From: Lytechinus pictus | Lineage: Eukaryota; Echinodermata; Echinoidea; Temnopleuroida; Toxopneustidae | Length of the DNA stretch: 64,000 nt | Direction of reading: 5' to 3' | Assembly: GCF_037042905.1 (NCBI RefSeq) | Contig: NC_087258.1 | Location: 12,141,501 to 12,205,500, forward strand | Part shown: piece after piece, positions 13,486 through 25,672 of the stretch | How the letters are laid out: every line of letters begins with the position of its first letter | Position numbering within the stretch: position 1 is the first letter of the stretch | The notes under the pieces: generated by a model | Told to the model about the DNA's origin: nothing | The model's database searches: none | The model's input: the letters and a program-made list of their open reading frames with translations, nothing else | Program-made: the position numbers and the translations under genes

Positions 13486-16400
13486 TAGTGTCTGCCGACG
13501 ACGATGAGGCGATTGTACAAAGATACCAGGGAATAATAATAAATTGCTGCATGATCGAACGGCTTGTGAATCATGCAACCCGGTTCTCAATCGCATGCAA
13601 TCATTGCATCTTGATAGGAAAGGAGCAAATATTAGATGTGCAATCTCAGACAGGAAATGGGAAGGTAGCAAATATCGAGATGCATAAATCAGACTTTCAC
13701 TTCGGTTTAATACACTACGAATTATTGACAACTCGCTGAATTGACCTACATGTAAAACCAAAGAGATGTAGGTACATGTATCAGTCAAAAAAATATATAT
13801 ATATTTTCGTGGGCTACTTTCCACACTCTACTGCTTGAATCTGCAACATTTGATGTATTTTAACATTGCAGTAAATGGGAACTTTCAGGGGCTCTTTTGG
13901 GCATTTCGGAGGCAAAATCGCCCCGAGACCCTGTGTATTTTCTCCCCCGACATGTGTCTCAAGAGTATGTGGACTCATAGGCAGATTACTCATAATAATT
14001 GTTCTGTCAAGGCAACTGAATACTTGTACAGCTTTTGGACAGAAAAGCAAGTTCTAGATTTTTTACTTCTCTCCAGGGCCAGCATCTACACATGTACATG
14101 TAGGCATATAAGTAAAATGTTGATTGCATGCAAACATACTGATCAGTGATACTGATGAAAACAGAAGGGATGGGGACGGAAGGGTCAGATGAGGGGTGGG
14201 GCAGGGAGGGGGGGTTACTCTTCATCTTTGTACACTTCCTACTCCTAGATATATGCCCTCTCCTTGTCATCACCTGTATCTGTTGGGTAAGGTGCAGAAA
14301 GTGTCACCTGCATATCACCTCCACACACTTACTAGGTCAAGTAGCCAAGGAATAGTCAAAGACAGGATGATTCATCCACAACGACAACGGCCCAGGACAC
14401 TACCCAGACAGCAGAAGGGAGGGAGAGACAGGCAGACAGACAGAGAATAGGGAAAGAATGTATGCACCTGAGAGTGGGGGATGCAGAACAGAGAAAGGAG
14501 TGGAGGAGCCCCCCCCCCCCCCCCATCAATGAGACCACACCCCATATGAAGATGAAATGGACGGATACAGCCCAAAACTGTGACAGGCTAATGTTTGGAG
14601 CAAGGATGAGGGATGTAAACAAAAAATTCAATAAAACAGAAAGAGACAAGATGTAGGAGGAGAACAAGAACTAGATGGATAATAAAGAAAGAAAAGGAAA
14701 TTAAAAGAAGGAAAGAAAGCAAGAGACAAGCAATGTGAAATACCAAGGAAAGCAAACTATAAGTCGAGACAGGAAATGATGATATGGGCGGAAAGGTGAG
14801 GTATTATAAAGTGAAGGTGAGGAAAAGACAAGAAAAATAGGATAGAAGCACGTCATCAAGAGAGAAACTGATCATTATAAAACAAAAAGTGATTTTTTTT
14901 TTGTAATATCCTCTCCTCACACAAGGCAACTTCTATGATTTTTTTCTTAAGTGCCAAAATAAAGCGGAAAATGCCTTTTCATTATCTGGAATTTACTACA
15001 TGTAGGCCTAGTTTTAAATATGAAGATGGGGAAAGGAGTTTTATATCCCATAAATCCCACAAATATTTCCTTTGAAAGCCTGTGATATCAACTCCTGCAT
15101 AGACTACGTACATGTTAGATGTGTGTGGGGGGGGGGGGGTAGTATAGGATGAGGGAGATGAGTGACAAGCAAATAGATAAAATAAAACACAAGGAAGATG
15201 AGAGATGAGTAAGAGGTCGATGGTGGAGAGTAGCAAAGAGAGAAAGTCAGGTAGATGCAAATGACATGTGTGTATAAAGGTGAATGTATAAAAAGGGGAG
15301 GGCAGAGAGCTCCACGAGCCCGGGCCGAACCCGTGCTTGGAGATGTGCATAATACAGGGTCATGGAAAGGCCAATCACAGATTTGTATGATCGAGCGCAC
15401 ACACCACAGCACATGGTCATGTGCATTGCTGGGTCTTCAACGGCGGCGGCCGCTACCTGTGGAGAATTCTGGTGAAAGTCTCTCAGACACGCCTTATTCT
15501 CCAAAGGGAGCCTTCTCCTTGAATCAATGTTCTTATCTGAAGAGTAGGGCCCCTAGGTTTTATTGAATTATTGACGAGACAAAAGAATACTTTGTAATAA
15601 ACAAGCTTGCTCAACTGCTTCATTAAAGGACGAACCTAATCACATGATATGCACATGACTTTGATAATTAGGAATCTTTTTCAAGACCGTACAAAACATA
15701 AAGTGAAAAGCCAAGGGCCAAGTTATGAAAAATAAATTTTGTATGCATGTTGTAGGACTATATGCCTCAACGTGTTGCATTTCCTATACTTGTCTCTATA
15801 TTTAGTTGACCTCACTGCAGTGATATAAAAGGTTAATCATCTTTCCAACAATTATTGAGATGATTAATAAGAATAACTACTGATTTCATTAACGCTAGAC
15901 TCAAGAACAGGTGCAAACATGACAGCATTGTGTGTCATACAGCATGTAGGCCTATTTGTCACCCTCATTTGAGCATTGTGCAGCCCCCCCCCCCCCACCC
16001 CCTTTATACATTTCATACATCAAGTCTCCAGACTGGGTCATGTCACTCAGTAAAGTACGGTACTTTGAGTCAAAAGAGCCATGTTCAAAATGATGCTGAA
16101 TGAAACACAGAATTCGGGGGTTGGAAACCCATTATCCTAATATTATTAATATTGACAAATAAATGACGGGCTATTTATTTTTTAACAGTTTTTCGCATCT
16201 AACACATAGGGCTACATAAACAATTAGGCCCATTTGTTTGCATTCTAATACTATCAAGGTGTTATAAAGTGGCAGCCATGTACGTGTAACCAGGTTGCAT
16301 GTAGCCATTCAATTTTCTCAATTTAGTTAGAAATAGAATTATCATTTTGAATCAATGCTATTTAAAGTCTTACAATCAGTCTGCATAAATAATAATTTCC

Positions 16401-17930
16401 TGTGGTCAAAGCAATTTTTTCAGTCTAGATTGTGCAAAGCATGTACCAGTAGGCCTGCTTCTCCCAAGTCAAACTTTGCGTAACAGATCTTTTATCCTCA
16501 AGAGAATTAGCTTCGGCAGACACACCTGTTATCATAAATGAGAATGTGGCTTATCTGCACAACTCGCTTAATGTAACCATCTGACCTCCCTCTAGTCTCT
16601 TGCATTCAATAAAAGCAATGGTACATACTCCACATGAGAGGTAATCGGGCATTAATACAATTGTCTGGAGTCTAGACTACTAATCAGCAAACACCACCTT
16701 GGTCACTTGGAATTCACACCGCAGACAGAAACAAATCATATTTCTACGTCACACACAGCAACGAGCGCATAGACCTTTAGAGCTACATGTACATGTATCC
16801 CCAGAGTCCATTCAATATCCATTACCTAAAAAGTATGGTGGTGGCAACGAAAAAATGGGAAATGAGATGACAATAGATCTGTCCTTTTCTTTGGTTGTAG
16901 CACAGCCTTGAGCAGTGTTGGCGGAAGTGTGAAGATAAGTTATGGATCTTTAAATTACTGCATCTAAACCAGAGATTCCCATTTCAAAGAATCACTCAAT
17001 AGATTGACCAAAGAAAGGAAGAAAGTACATACATGTAGTGATGTACAGTGTAGTTAGTAAAAAAAAAAGAGAAGCAGTATATACATACTCAGATTGTGAG
17101 ACATCCAGCCGTAGGGCCTACATGTTAATGCATTAATGTATGTTTATGTACTAGTGGGTTTGATTAGAATCCATGATGCATATCAAGCTTGTAATACTAC
17201 CACAATATCAACAACAAGGATAACTACATATATAGGCCTACGTGTAAGCCTACATAAAAAGTGCATGTTTCAATACAATAAGAAAACCAGACTGTTCGAT
17301 GGTTTCCTGTCAAAGAAATACAACTCTTTGAAATTGACTGCACAATATTAAAAAGAAAAGTGATGCCAAAATGCTAAAAGGGAGCACGGATACACAAGTG
17401 CCATTGATGCCATTACGCATTCACGGTTTTCAACATAAGTCGGCCGATGCATCATTGAGAGAGAGAAGGTTTAACGGTCTGAATATTTCATTGACCTGCA
17501 TGCTTCTCTGGTTTACAATTACAAATAAAAGAGTGACTGACAAAAGTTACATAGCATCCTGCAGGAAAGAAAAGAGAGAAATGACGACCCACATTGATAT
17601 GCATGAACACAATCCTTGATGGGACACAGCTCATAACAGCCCAAACTATCTCAATATCCGATAATATTCAGTCTACGATATTGTGTTGACTACATACACA
17701 GTAGTCCAAAATTCTGTGGACTGTGAACTCTTTATTCGCATACTCTTTCATATTTAATACCATGAATAATAGAACTATGCAAAGAATCAATAGCATTATC
17801 AACCTACTCTAAACTAATATTTGTACCAAGTTTGTCTGTGAAGATGTAAACAAGCAGATTTGAAGTTTCGTACATACAACATAAAGGCTATATGTAATCC
17901 TTGAAATTCCAATTCATTTTACAATGTTAA
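13486..17930. other. Non-coding stretch, presumed ski intron
   Basis: No gene recognised. Overlapping frames at 13471-13824 and 14146-14667 look like chance. A purine-rich tract lies at about 14395-14880, and G or C runs near 14510, 15128 and 15984. A CpG-rich block with GGCGGCGGCCGC occurs at about 15290-15520. A palindromic SMAD site GTCTAGAC lies at 16669-16676. Confidence 0.5.
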
Positions 17931-18099
17931 AGATTCATACATGTAATTCACAATATACATGTAGAATACAGTGTTGACACAAATGCCATGCAATATTTAA
18001 TCAAAGGATATTAATAACTTATTAATATCCTTTGATCAAATATTGCATGGCATTTGTGTCAACACTGTATTCTGTATTGTGAATTACATGTATGAATCT
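17931..18099. repeat. Near-perfect inverted repeat (hairpin), arms about 80 bp
   Basis: The left arm starts AGATTCATACATGTAATTC and the right arm ends with its complement at 18099. The centre is GGATATTAATAACTTATTAATATCC-like, with almost no loop. The arms differ mainly by a short TACATGTA-containing insertion in the left arm. No coding. Either a hairpin MITE or a recent inverted duplication. Confidence 0.9.
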
Positions 18100-20876
18100 A
18101 AGACAAGTCAAGACATGAATTATTGTACATACATACATGTAAACATGTACAAGTAGGCCTAAATTTATTTTGTAATCCTATTCCTACACTGTCAATATTA
18201 TCATCCATAGCCATAGTAGCAAAAAAAATGATTCTTGCAGGCCTTCATTTTCAGAGTTCATCTTGAAAAGTCGAAGCAGTAACAAAATGAACCAGTTCAC
18301 AATCATGACAATGGCAATCTTTGATAATGCCATGTTCATTCTCCCGAAGTCAACGTTCTGACCTGCAAAGGACGGGCAACCCTACATCCACTGCAAGGTT
18401 ACTATGGCGATGACCATGGTAAGCACTCCCCGTCATTTGTTCACTCCCCGCCCAGAGGGGAATGGTCACGTGACTCGGGGAGAGGCGAGACGACGGGGAA
18501 TGCAGCAGACAATGACGATGGACAGACGGGCAAAATGCAAAATGAGATTCCTAGAGCTGCCGCCGCCACCGCCGAATGGATTTTCAGTAGCACACGCCAT
18601 GCAAGGACCCACTACATTGTATGCACATGCATGTCTGCCACGGATCCCCCTCTGCATGTCCCTAGTATAGATGCATGATTAGCATAATCTTTGACGAAGG
18701 CAAATGATGTACATTGTGTACCTTATATGAATTTCATTTGTTATCTATTCAGAACTTGATCTGATGCAAACATCTCAGCATAATCTTTACAAATAGGTCC
18801 TAAATATGTCTTAAAGCCTGAGAAATCAAAGCCAAACAAATTGCGTTTCGGCATATATTTTTTTGACAAAATAGTCCTATGTAGCAGGATTTTTAGGCTG
18901 CTCATAAATAAATTCTGATAAATATACATGCACATAAAATGTTGTGTATGCCTTTAAATATTCACACAAACCCACATTTTCTTCAGGATTTAGAAATAAT
19001 ACTGATTTAATTTTTTTTTCATTGCGTGTGTGTGTGTGTAATGTAGGTTTCAGTTCTGGATGTGTTTCTTATTTGTTTATATTTTCACAGTAGGACCTAC
19101 GCACTGATCATGAAAGTCTACTGATTTGAATATCAATTTTGCTGATTAATCAAATTAGCTGTTGAATGATATGAGGTATCAAAGGCTGATATTCTGCAAT
19201 GTCCACTTATACTAACCATATCCCTTCTCCAAAACAGTGTATATATTTAGGCCTGTACTGTACACATACTTCAGGAAAAGAAAGGAAATACTTCTATGCA
19301 AATACCCTCCTTCAGTCATTGCCCGTCATTGCTGTCCACAATCATTTTCTTCCTTCCTTCCTCTATCCATCTTCCTCATTTAAAACTTGGGCGAGGTCTA
19401 GCCAACACACAGCACAGACGGACCCGCTTGGTTGGCTAGCTACAAGTCACATGACACCCACGGCACTCAAGACTAATCTGAAGAGCTGGCCAGTCTAGAC
19501 CTCACGTCACTGTTGATTTAACGCCCAATATTTCAACAAATCCCTTTTATGCTGCTAGATGGACTCTGACCTCGGCCTTGTTCAATATCAGCAAATTACG
19601 CCACACTTAGCCTCCTGCCCAAGATAATTTAATTATTCAGAATGCAATTCTCAATACTGGGGGAAGATGCATACGGTACTTGCTCCCTACATATTGTATG
19701 TTGTCGGCATCTCACTGATTTAATCTTAAAAGTCCATTTTTTCCTGCAATACAGTGTACCGGTATTACAGGAAACTTGGAAGGTGGAATGTAGCAAATTG
19801 TTGCTCCATTTTCTTCAACCCAAATAGGAGAACCCAATAAAATACATTAAACAAATAGAAATATAAACCTATTTATTCACTGGAGGCCTACTTGCATTTA
19901 TGCAACTCAGTCCCTTGCAGGAGTCTATATTCTACATTATGCAGTACAAGGCTTTAATGTTTACTCTCTTCCTTCAATGACATCACTATTGTCTGAAAAG
20001 AAATTTGGACAACAGGCAATTTGTGAAGGAGAAAGCCTAAAATATTGGTAGCTTGTACAAAAGACTTGGAGCTGCATTGAAATATTAACTCTGTAGCAGT
20101 GAATGGGCGAAAACTACGAAATCTTGTAAACAGTACACACACATTTAAAATGAATGTACTGATGGCCTACACATACATTACATTTACTAGTATTAATGTA
20201 ACTTTGCATAGAACTTGAGCATGAAAATTACAAAAAATAGTCCTTGCTAATTTTTTTGAATTTTCTATTATTAAAAGACCTACATTATCCAACATGACAG
20301 TTGTACTAATAACAATGGACAGAATTTTAATGCACATTTCTTAATATAAAATATGAATTTTCCTCCACAAATAATGCATGTGAAGATTTGATGTGAAAAT
20401 GAAAAAAAAAGATACTCAGGCCTAGAAGTAGCCTACATATACATGTGGATCAAATAATCATATCGTACAGATGATCTGAAATAAATATGTTATCCTAATA
20501 ACATCCTCACTAAATAAAGATACCCCCTTGTATCATTGCATAATTATGTTTCCGACATTACACAAAATCTTCCACTTCCTCATCAAAAATAACTTCTTCT
20601 TTCCATCTAATAATCTTTAATATCACAACTTCCAAAAGGAAACAAATTTGAATATTTCACATTTCCCTCGCAACGAAGGCCTACATGTAACGGAGCCTTG
20701 AGGCCACCCGGCAATCTTATCAATCAAGATTCCCTTCAGCCCAGAGGCACGTTTGTTCCAAAAATCTGACCAGTTTAATCAGCAAGCAAGAGGAAAGGAA
20801 TAAAGATATGATTCTCGATAATCAATTATCGCTGAGAAATATATCTCATTCAAATGCACCCTACCCATACATCATA
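18100..20876. other. Non-coding stretch, presumed ski intron
   Basis: No gene recognised. The block 18360-18670 is GC- and CpG-rich, with a GTCACGTGAC E-box palindrome at about 18465-18475. A second GTCTAGAC SMAD palindrome lies at 19493-19500. A (TG)n run is near 19027. The rest is AT-rich. Confidence 0.5.
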
Positions 20877-21361
20877 GGTGGTTTCAAACCGCCTCGATCA
20901 CAAGAATCCCCGTTAAATTACGAGAACTTTTTTAGGCTGAAAAATACCCATTAATTATTCCTGCATTCACACCGCCCTGAAACATACCCTTCGGGATAAG
21001 TTCCTGAAGTAGTTCCTGAAGTTACGAGCATGCGCAGTATGGTCTGATAAGCAAGCAAGGCGCGAGATTCAAAATCACTAGCCCAGCAGCCACCCACGGC
21101 GCCGCACCCAACGACACGCTGGGCTAAAAGTTCCCGTAATTTGCTTTCAGACCGCCAAAATACCCACGACCTTGGAAAAATCCCCGCGAAAGTTCTCGTA
21201 ATTTCGCCAAGTACCTACTATTTATCGGGTATTTTCTTTCGGGGATATTACGCGTAGTTTGCTTTCAGACCGCCAAAATACCTGGTATTTTCTGATCGGG
21301 GTAAATTTCCCGATCAGAGAATACCTGGAACTGGCGAACTTCGAGGCGGTCTGAAACCACC
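20877..21361. mobile_element. Non-autonomous TIR element, copy 2 (complete)
   Basis: 485 bp, flanked by TA on both sides. Inverted ends: GGTGGTTTCAAACCGCCTCG on the left; CGAGGCGGTCTGAAACCACC on the right. Nearly identical to 12020-12495, apart from a 12-bp tandem duplication (AGTTCCTGAAGT region) and a small deletion. No transposase frame. The family is not identified from sequence alone. Confidence 0.85.
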
Positions 21362-24300
21362 TACTGTATATGTACAGGCTCCTGGAATTCATACATGTAT
21401 CAGTGGCATCCCTCATTTAACGAGATGAGATTAAAGTAAATTCTCACATCCACTACCTACATGTACATGTATGGCTGGGCTGAAAGCTAGTCTACATAGG
21501 CAGACTCGAATGTCATTCAGACCCAACTTTTATAGTCTTCAGCAAAGCCTTACGTGTACAACGTACATCGTGTCTCTACCATAGAGTTAAATAACCGCAT
21601 GGTCAATACTGAGCTGTATTAAATAATAATGACATACAGGTGACATCAGCATAACCACATGATAGACAATCAGCTCAATAACTAATAATTAAGTGCTTGC
21701 ACTTGACAAAAACTATGCCACTCCCTGTAACTGTGCGACCACCAGCGTCATACGCCTGAAATGCTACAAGGAATTAATTAAAAAGCCCAGACTATAAAAA
21801 TCTTCTGCCTGCGTTATGACCATTCTGGAGCAATCAATTTTCTTTAGTCACGTGAACATGGGAAATGCTAATGTGGGTCCGGTGACAGTTCGACTTCAAT
21901 TTCGAAGTATTGTGACAATGCTAGGTTCAGTATTAAGCCCAGTTTTAGGTATTGATTGGAAACCATTGATTTGGTACTAGTTCATAAATATTGGCCAATC
22001 CAGCATGTGTTTAGTCACAAGCTGCACTATACTGTGCATAATAATCAAATAGTTGCTATCATACAAATGTACAGTAGGTAGGGCCTACATATTCAAAAAA
22101 TACTTTACTGATAATGTAGAACCATAGTTTATTAATGTCTATGTTGATTTAAATGAAATGGTGTGCACATTCACATTCCTTTTTAATAGACGACGAACAA
22201 ACAAAACCAATCATGCTCATATTGCCTCATTAACTGTTCTGCATACACATGTATAATGCGTGATGATACGATAAATTCAAAGAATGACTGTTTTTAAGCC
22301 TAGTTGCCTATTAGGTAATCTATGACGTCAGCCAAAATGTATTAAAGTTATATACATACAGATCAACATGTGTACAATTTACGTAACAAAATATGTTCGT
22401 AACATGTATGTAGGCCTAAACACAAAGTCCAATGACATACATGTAAACAAGCTACTGCACACATGCATGATTGAGAATTGCCATGCGCACAGGAGTAGGC
22501 GGACCTTGCATGCTACATGTACTACTGTACATTGAAATTTATCGGTTAAACGTTGTATTGATTGCCTTGCCTTGGGCAGAAGCCTAAGAGCTTATCACAC
22601 ACAGCAAGGTCAAACTGCTCACGTTTTTCTATTCAGTGTTGCCAATTTGACTGCAGAGTTCCAATATCACTATTATTCTTATTATTAGACCAGACGATTT
22701 TGGATGGGAGCAATGGCAAGATTATCTCTTTAATTGCTCACCCTAATCAAAAAGGAAGGGCATACTGTGGAAATCAATACTGCCGTCTGCAGTCGTACCC
22801 AAAAATATCTTGTAATTAGACATCTGGCAGGGATAGTTTGGTAATTAAAATTTATATAGCTTACACATACATGTAGACCTATAGAGACTTGAAAATGATA
22901 AGTCAAAGTGTCTGATAAATGCAATTTACATATGCTTGTGTAAGTCATTCTCTCATTTCTTTTAATTTTTTTTTCTTTTTTTTTTTGCAACCATATTTTC
23001 TTTAATGCATTATAATTCAGACGATCAAAAGATTTATTTCGAATTGTTTTGAAATTCCACAAAGCGTGGTCAAAGTAAACAAAGTAATTAAAAAACAGGA
23101 TAAATTGATAAAACATGAGAAACAGAACGAGTCTGGGCCATGTAAGTAACTATTAATAGCTTCATCAACTATAACTACTAGGCCTATTTCTCTACTGTGA
23201 GAAAAGGCAGAGCCAAAAGTGAAAGCATGTCTGGTGCCCTAATTTCTCTCCGATTGCAAACTTCTCACAAATACTGCACTTTTCATTTTGTGCACGCAAA
23301 TTCTAAAATTGCTTGCATCTACAGAATAAACAAAAAACACAACCACATGGTTCCTTGCCTTTCCTTTTCCCTTCTTTTGAAACCTACTGTGTATCGCATT
23401 GTCACTTTTTCATAACATCAAATTGGGAACTAATTCGATCACAAGATATTCAACAAATTGGCAATGGTAAAATGTAAAATCTCTTGTGTATCTTTCATAA
23501 GATATTATCCATATCAAGAAATGAATATATTTTACTTGAATCTATTTAAAAGATTAAACACTAACAAATTTCTTTTCAAAGAAAATATAAGCCTACATGT
23601 ACGTGGATAAACAAAAAAAAACAGTCAAAATTTGTTGCCAATTTAGGGAACTCAAGGCTTATTAAGTTCCTTTCAGAATTCCCGTAATCAAACACGACAT
23701 ATTGATGATAAATTGAGTGAGAGCACATTGCCCAGACTATCTTTTCAAATTTTGTTCCTTTTTCTCATACTTGCGCTGTTTACACTAGGCCTTGTAATTG
23801 TATTAAGGGTTCAGAAATCAATATAAAAGTCATTGAGACACATCACTGAATTACTAGGGGTATTTCTCACTGCTTTCCTGAGTGCTGTTGAGTTGACAGA
23901 CACTTGGACGGCATACTCACGTGATCAGCAATGTAATCGTAAACTTGATTGGTCATGGCAGAGACGGACTAATTGAACAATCTGTAACACATTACTACGC
24001 TCATGACACAGACCAACAACCTCTGGTGGTGGAGAACGTTCCCACTGCTGCATGTATGTGGCCCTGGCATGCAGATGAGATGAGTCGACCACACCCAGCC
24101 AAGGCGGTCATGAGAACACACCCATACGCAGGGCTAATTCATGCACCATGCTGTACAACCGGCACATACGAAGTACAGTTTATGCATGGGCACATGGCAA
24201 TGACCCAAGGAAACAAATTAGCCTATTTTTTATGTTGCACATGAGTCAAACAAACAAACTAAAATCTAAATAAAAGGAAGCCAAGCAACCTTGTCACGCA

Positions 24301-25424
24301 ACTGACACATACATTTCAGGCTACCTTATTATGAATGTACCACCAATGTATGTCCATGGGAGCAATTTGTACCACATTTTAGCAGAATTAGCCCGAATAA
24401 TTGAATTCATTGGAGCTGAAGACAGATCTGGAAATTGCATTTCCATCTTGGCAGAGCATCTAGGAAAAGCAAATATAGGGAGAAATTCAATTGGGGTCGC
24501 TTTAACTAGCCAGACCCCCATGGCTGCTGAACTGACGTAGAATGCTACTTTAACTCAGTAGGAATAGGAAGATTCTAGGAAAAAGTGGAAAGTTGGAGTT
24601 TGTTCTATCCCCAACCTGACCATGCATTTCTTCATGAACTTGCTAAATGACGATGTATTCAATGAACAAAAAACTTTCCAAAAAACAAAAAATATGACAG
24701 CTGATGAGCCGGTTTCAGCTCAATATACAACAAATTAATTTTGTGAATCACTATTGAATCCATCATCCATCTGCAAACTTGAAATATGCACCTACAATAT
24801 AATAGCAAAAGCATGATTTTCTTCCACCATGAACGACCACAGAAAATGAACTTTGTAAATATCAGCTGGCATGAGTTGGCACTTTCATTCAAAGATTCCA
24901 GACAGGGTAATTTGTTTGAGATTTACCAGTCAGTGAAATCATTTCAAAATTCATTAACTTCAGGAGACGCTTATGCTCCAAGGAATTCACACGAATCTCT
25001 CTTCCCCCAAGATGACTTCTTCTTTCCCTCCATCATGAGTGCTTCCCCTTGCGTAAGATATATTTCCCTCTTTGTCACTCCACCCCACTGCCCTCATTTC
25101 TACAACTTCAACGCTCTCTTGATCATAAAACAGCAAGCATATTACATGTATTTCACGAAGACCATCAACGGAAACTGAAACCCAAGGCCCAAACTTCACC
25201 TTAAAATACGAGTTTACATTCATATGCTGGCACTGGCAGGTAAACTTGGGCTTGGTTGTCATGTACAATCATCTTTGAATGTAGTATTATCCACATTACA
25301 GTGCCAGATGATGATGTACAAAAGTACAAGTCAGTATAAAAAGTAACTAGAAATATTGACAAAATTTTACGACATCACCATTATAACATATCCTATATCC
25401 AACAAAAAGAAAACAGACCGGAGA
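21362..25424. other. Non-coding stretch, presumed ski intron
   Basis: No gene recognised. Mostly AT-rich with frequent TACATGTA. A GC-richer, non-repetitive block spans about 23890-24240 (CACGTGATCA at its start, then CATGCAGATGAG and CATGCACCATGC). Short overlapping open frames at 24331-25268 show no family resemblance. Confidence 0.5.
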
Positions 25425-25672
25425 TAGAACATTCACCATTGCATCCTCAATGGAATGGAACAAACTCCCTCTCACAATAAGACAATCCCCAACAATTGAG
25501 TCCTTCAAGAAGTCCCTTAAAACCCTTTTGTTCTAGGCAACTGCCTTCATTTAATATGTCATTCTGATTTTTGTTTGTATAAATAAGTTAAATGAAATTG
25601 TGAGTGCTTTGGGCCATGTGGGGAAAGCGCGTTATAAATGTTGAGTATTATTATTATTATTATTATTATTGT
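25425..25672 (+). mobile_element. CR1-like LINE, 3' end remnant
   Basis: The reading frame near 25450-25535 gives WNKLPLTIRQ followed by SFKKSLKTLLF, the end of a non-LTR retrotransposon reverse transcriptase protein (usual form: WN.LP..IR......FK..LK..L). After the stop comes a 3' UTR with GGGGAAAGCGCGTTATAAATG and a (TTA)n tail, typical of CR1/L2-type elements. Only the last fragment remains (5' truncation). Confidence 0.8.

Noticed and set aside
13471..13824. 117-residue minus-strand frame as a ski downstream exon
   Set aside because: Residue content does not resemble the SKI C-terminal coiled coil, the start overlaps a MITE arm, and no good splice sites flank it.
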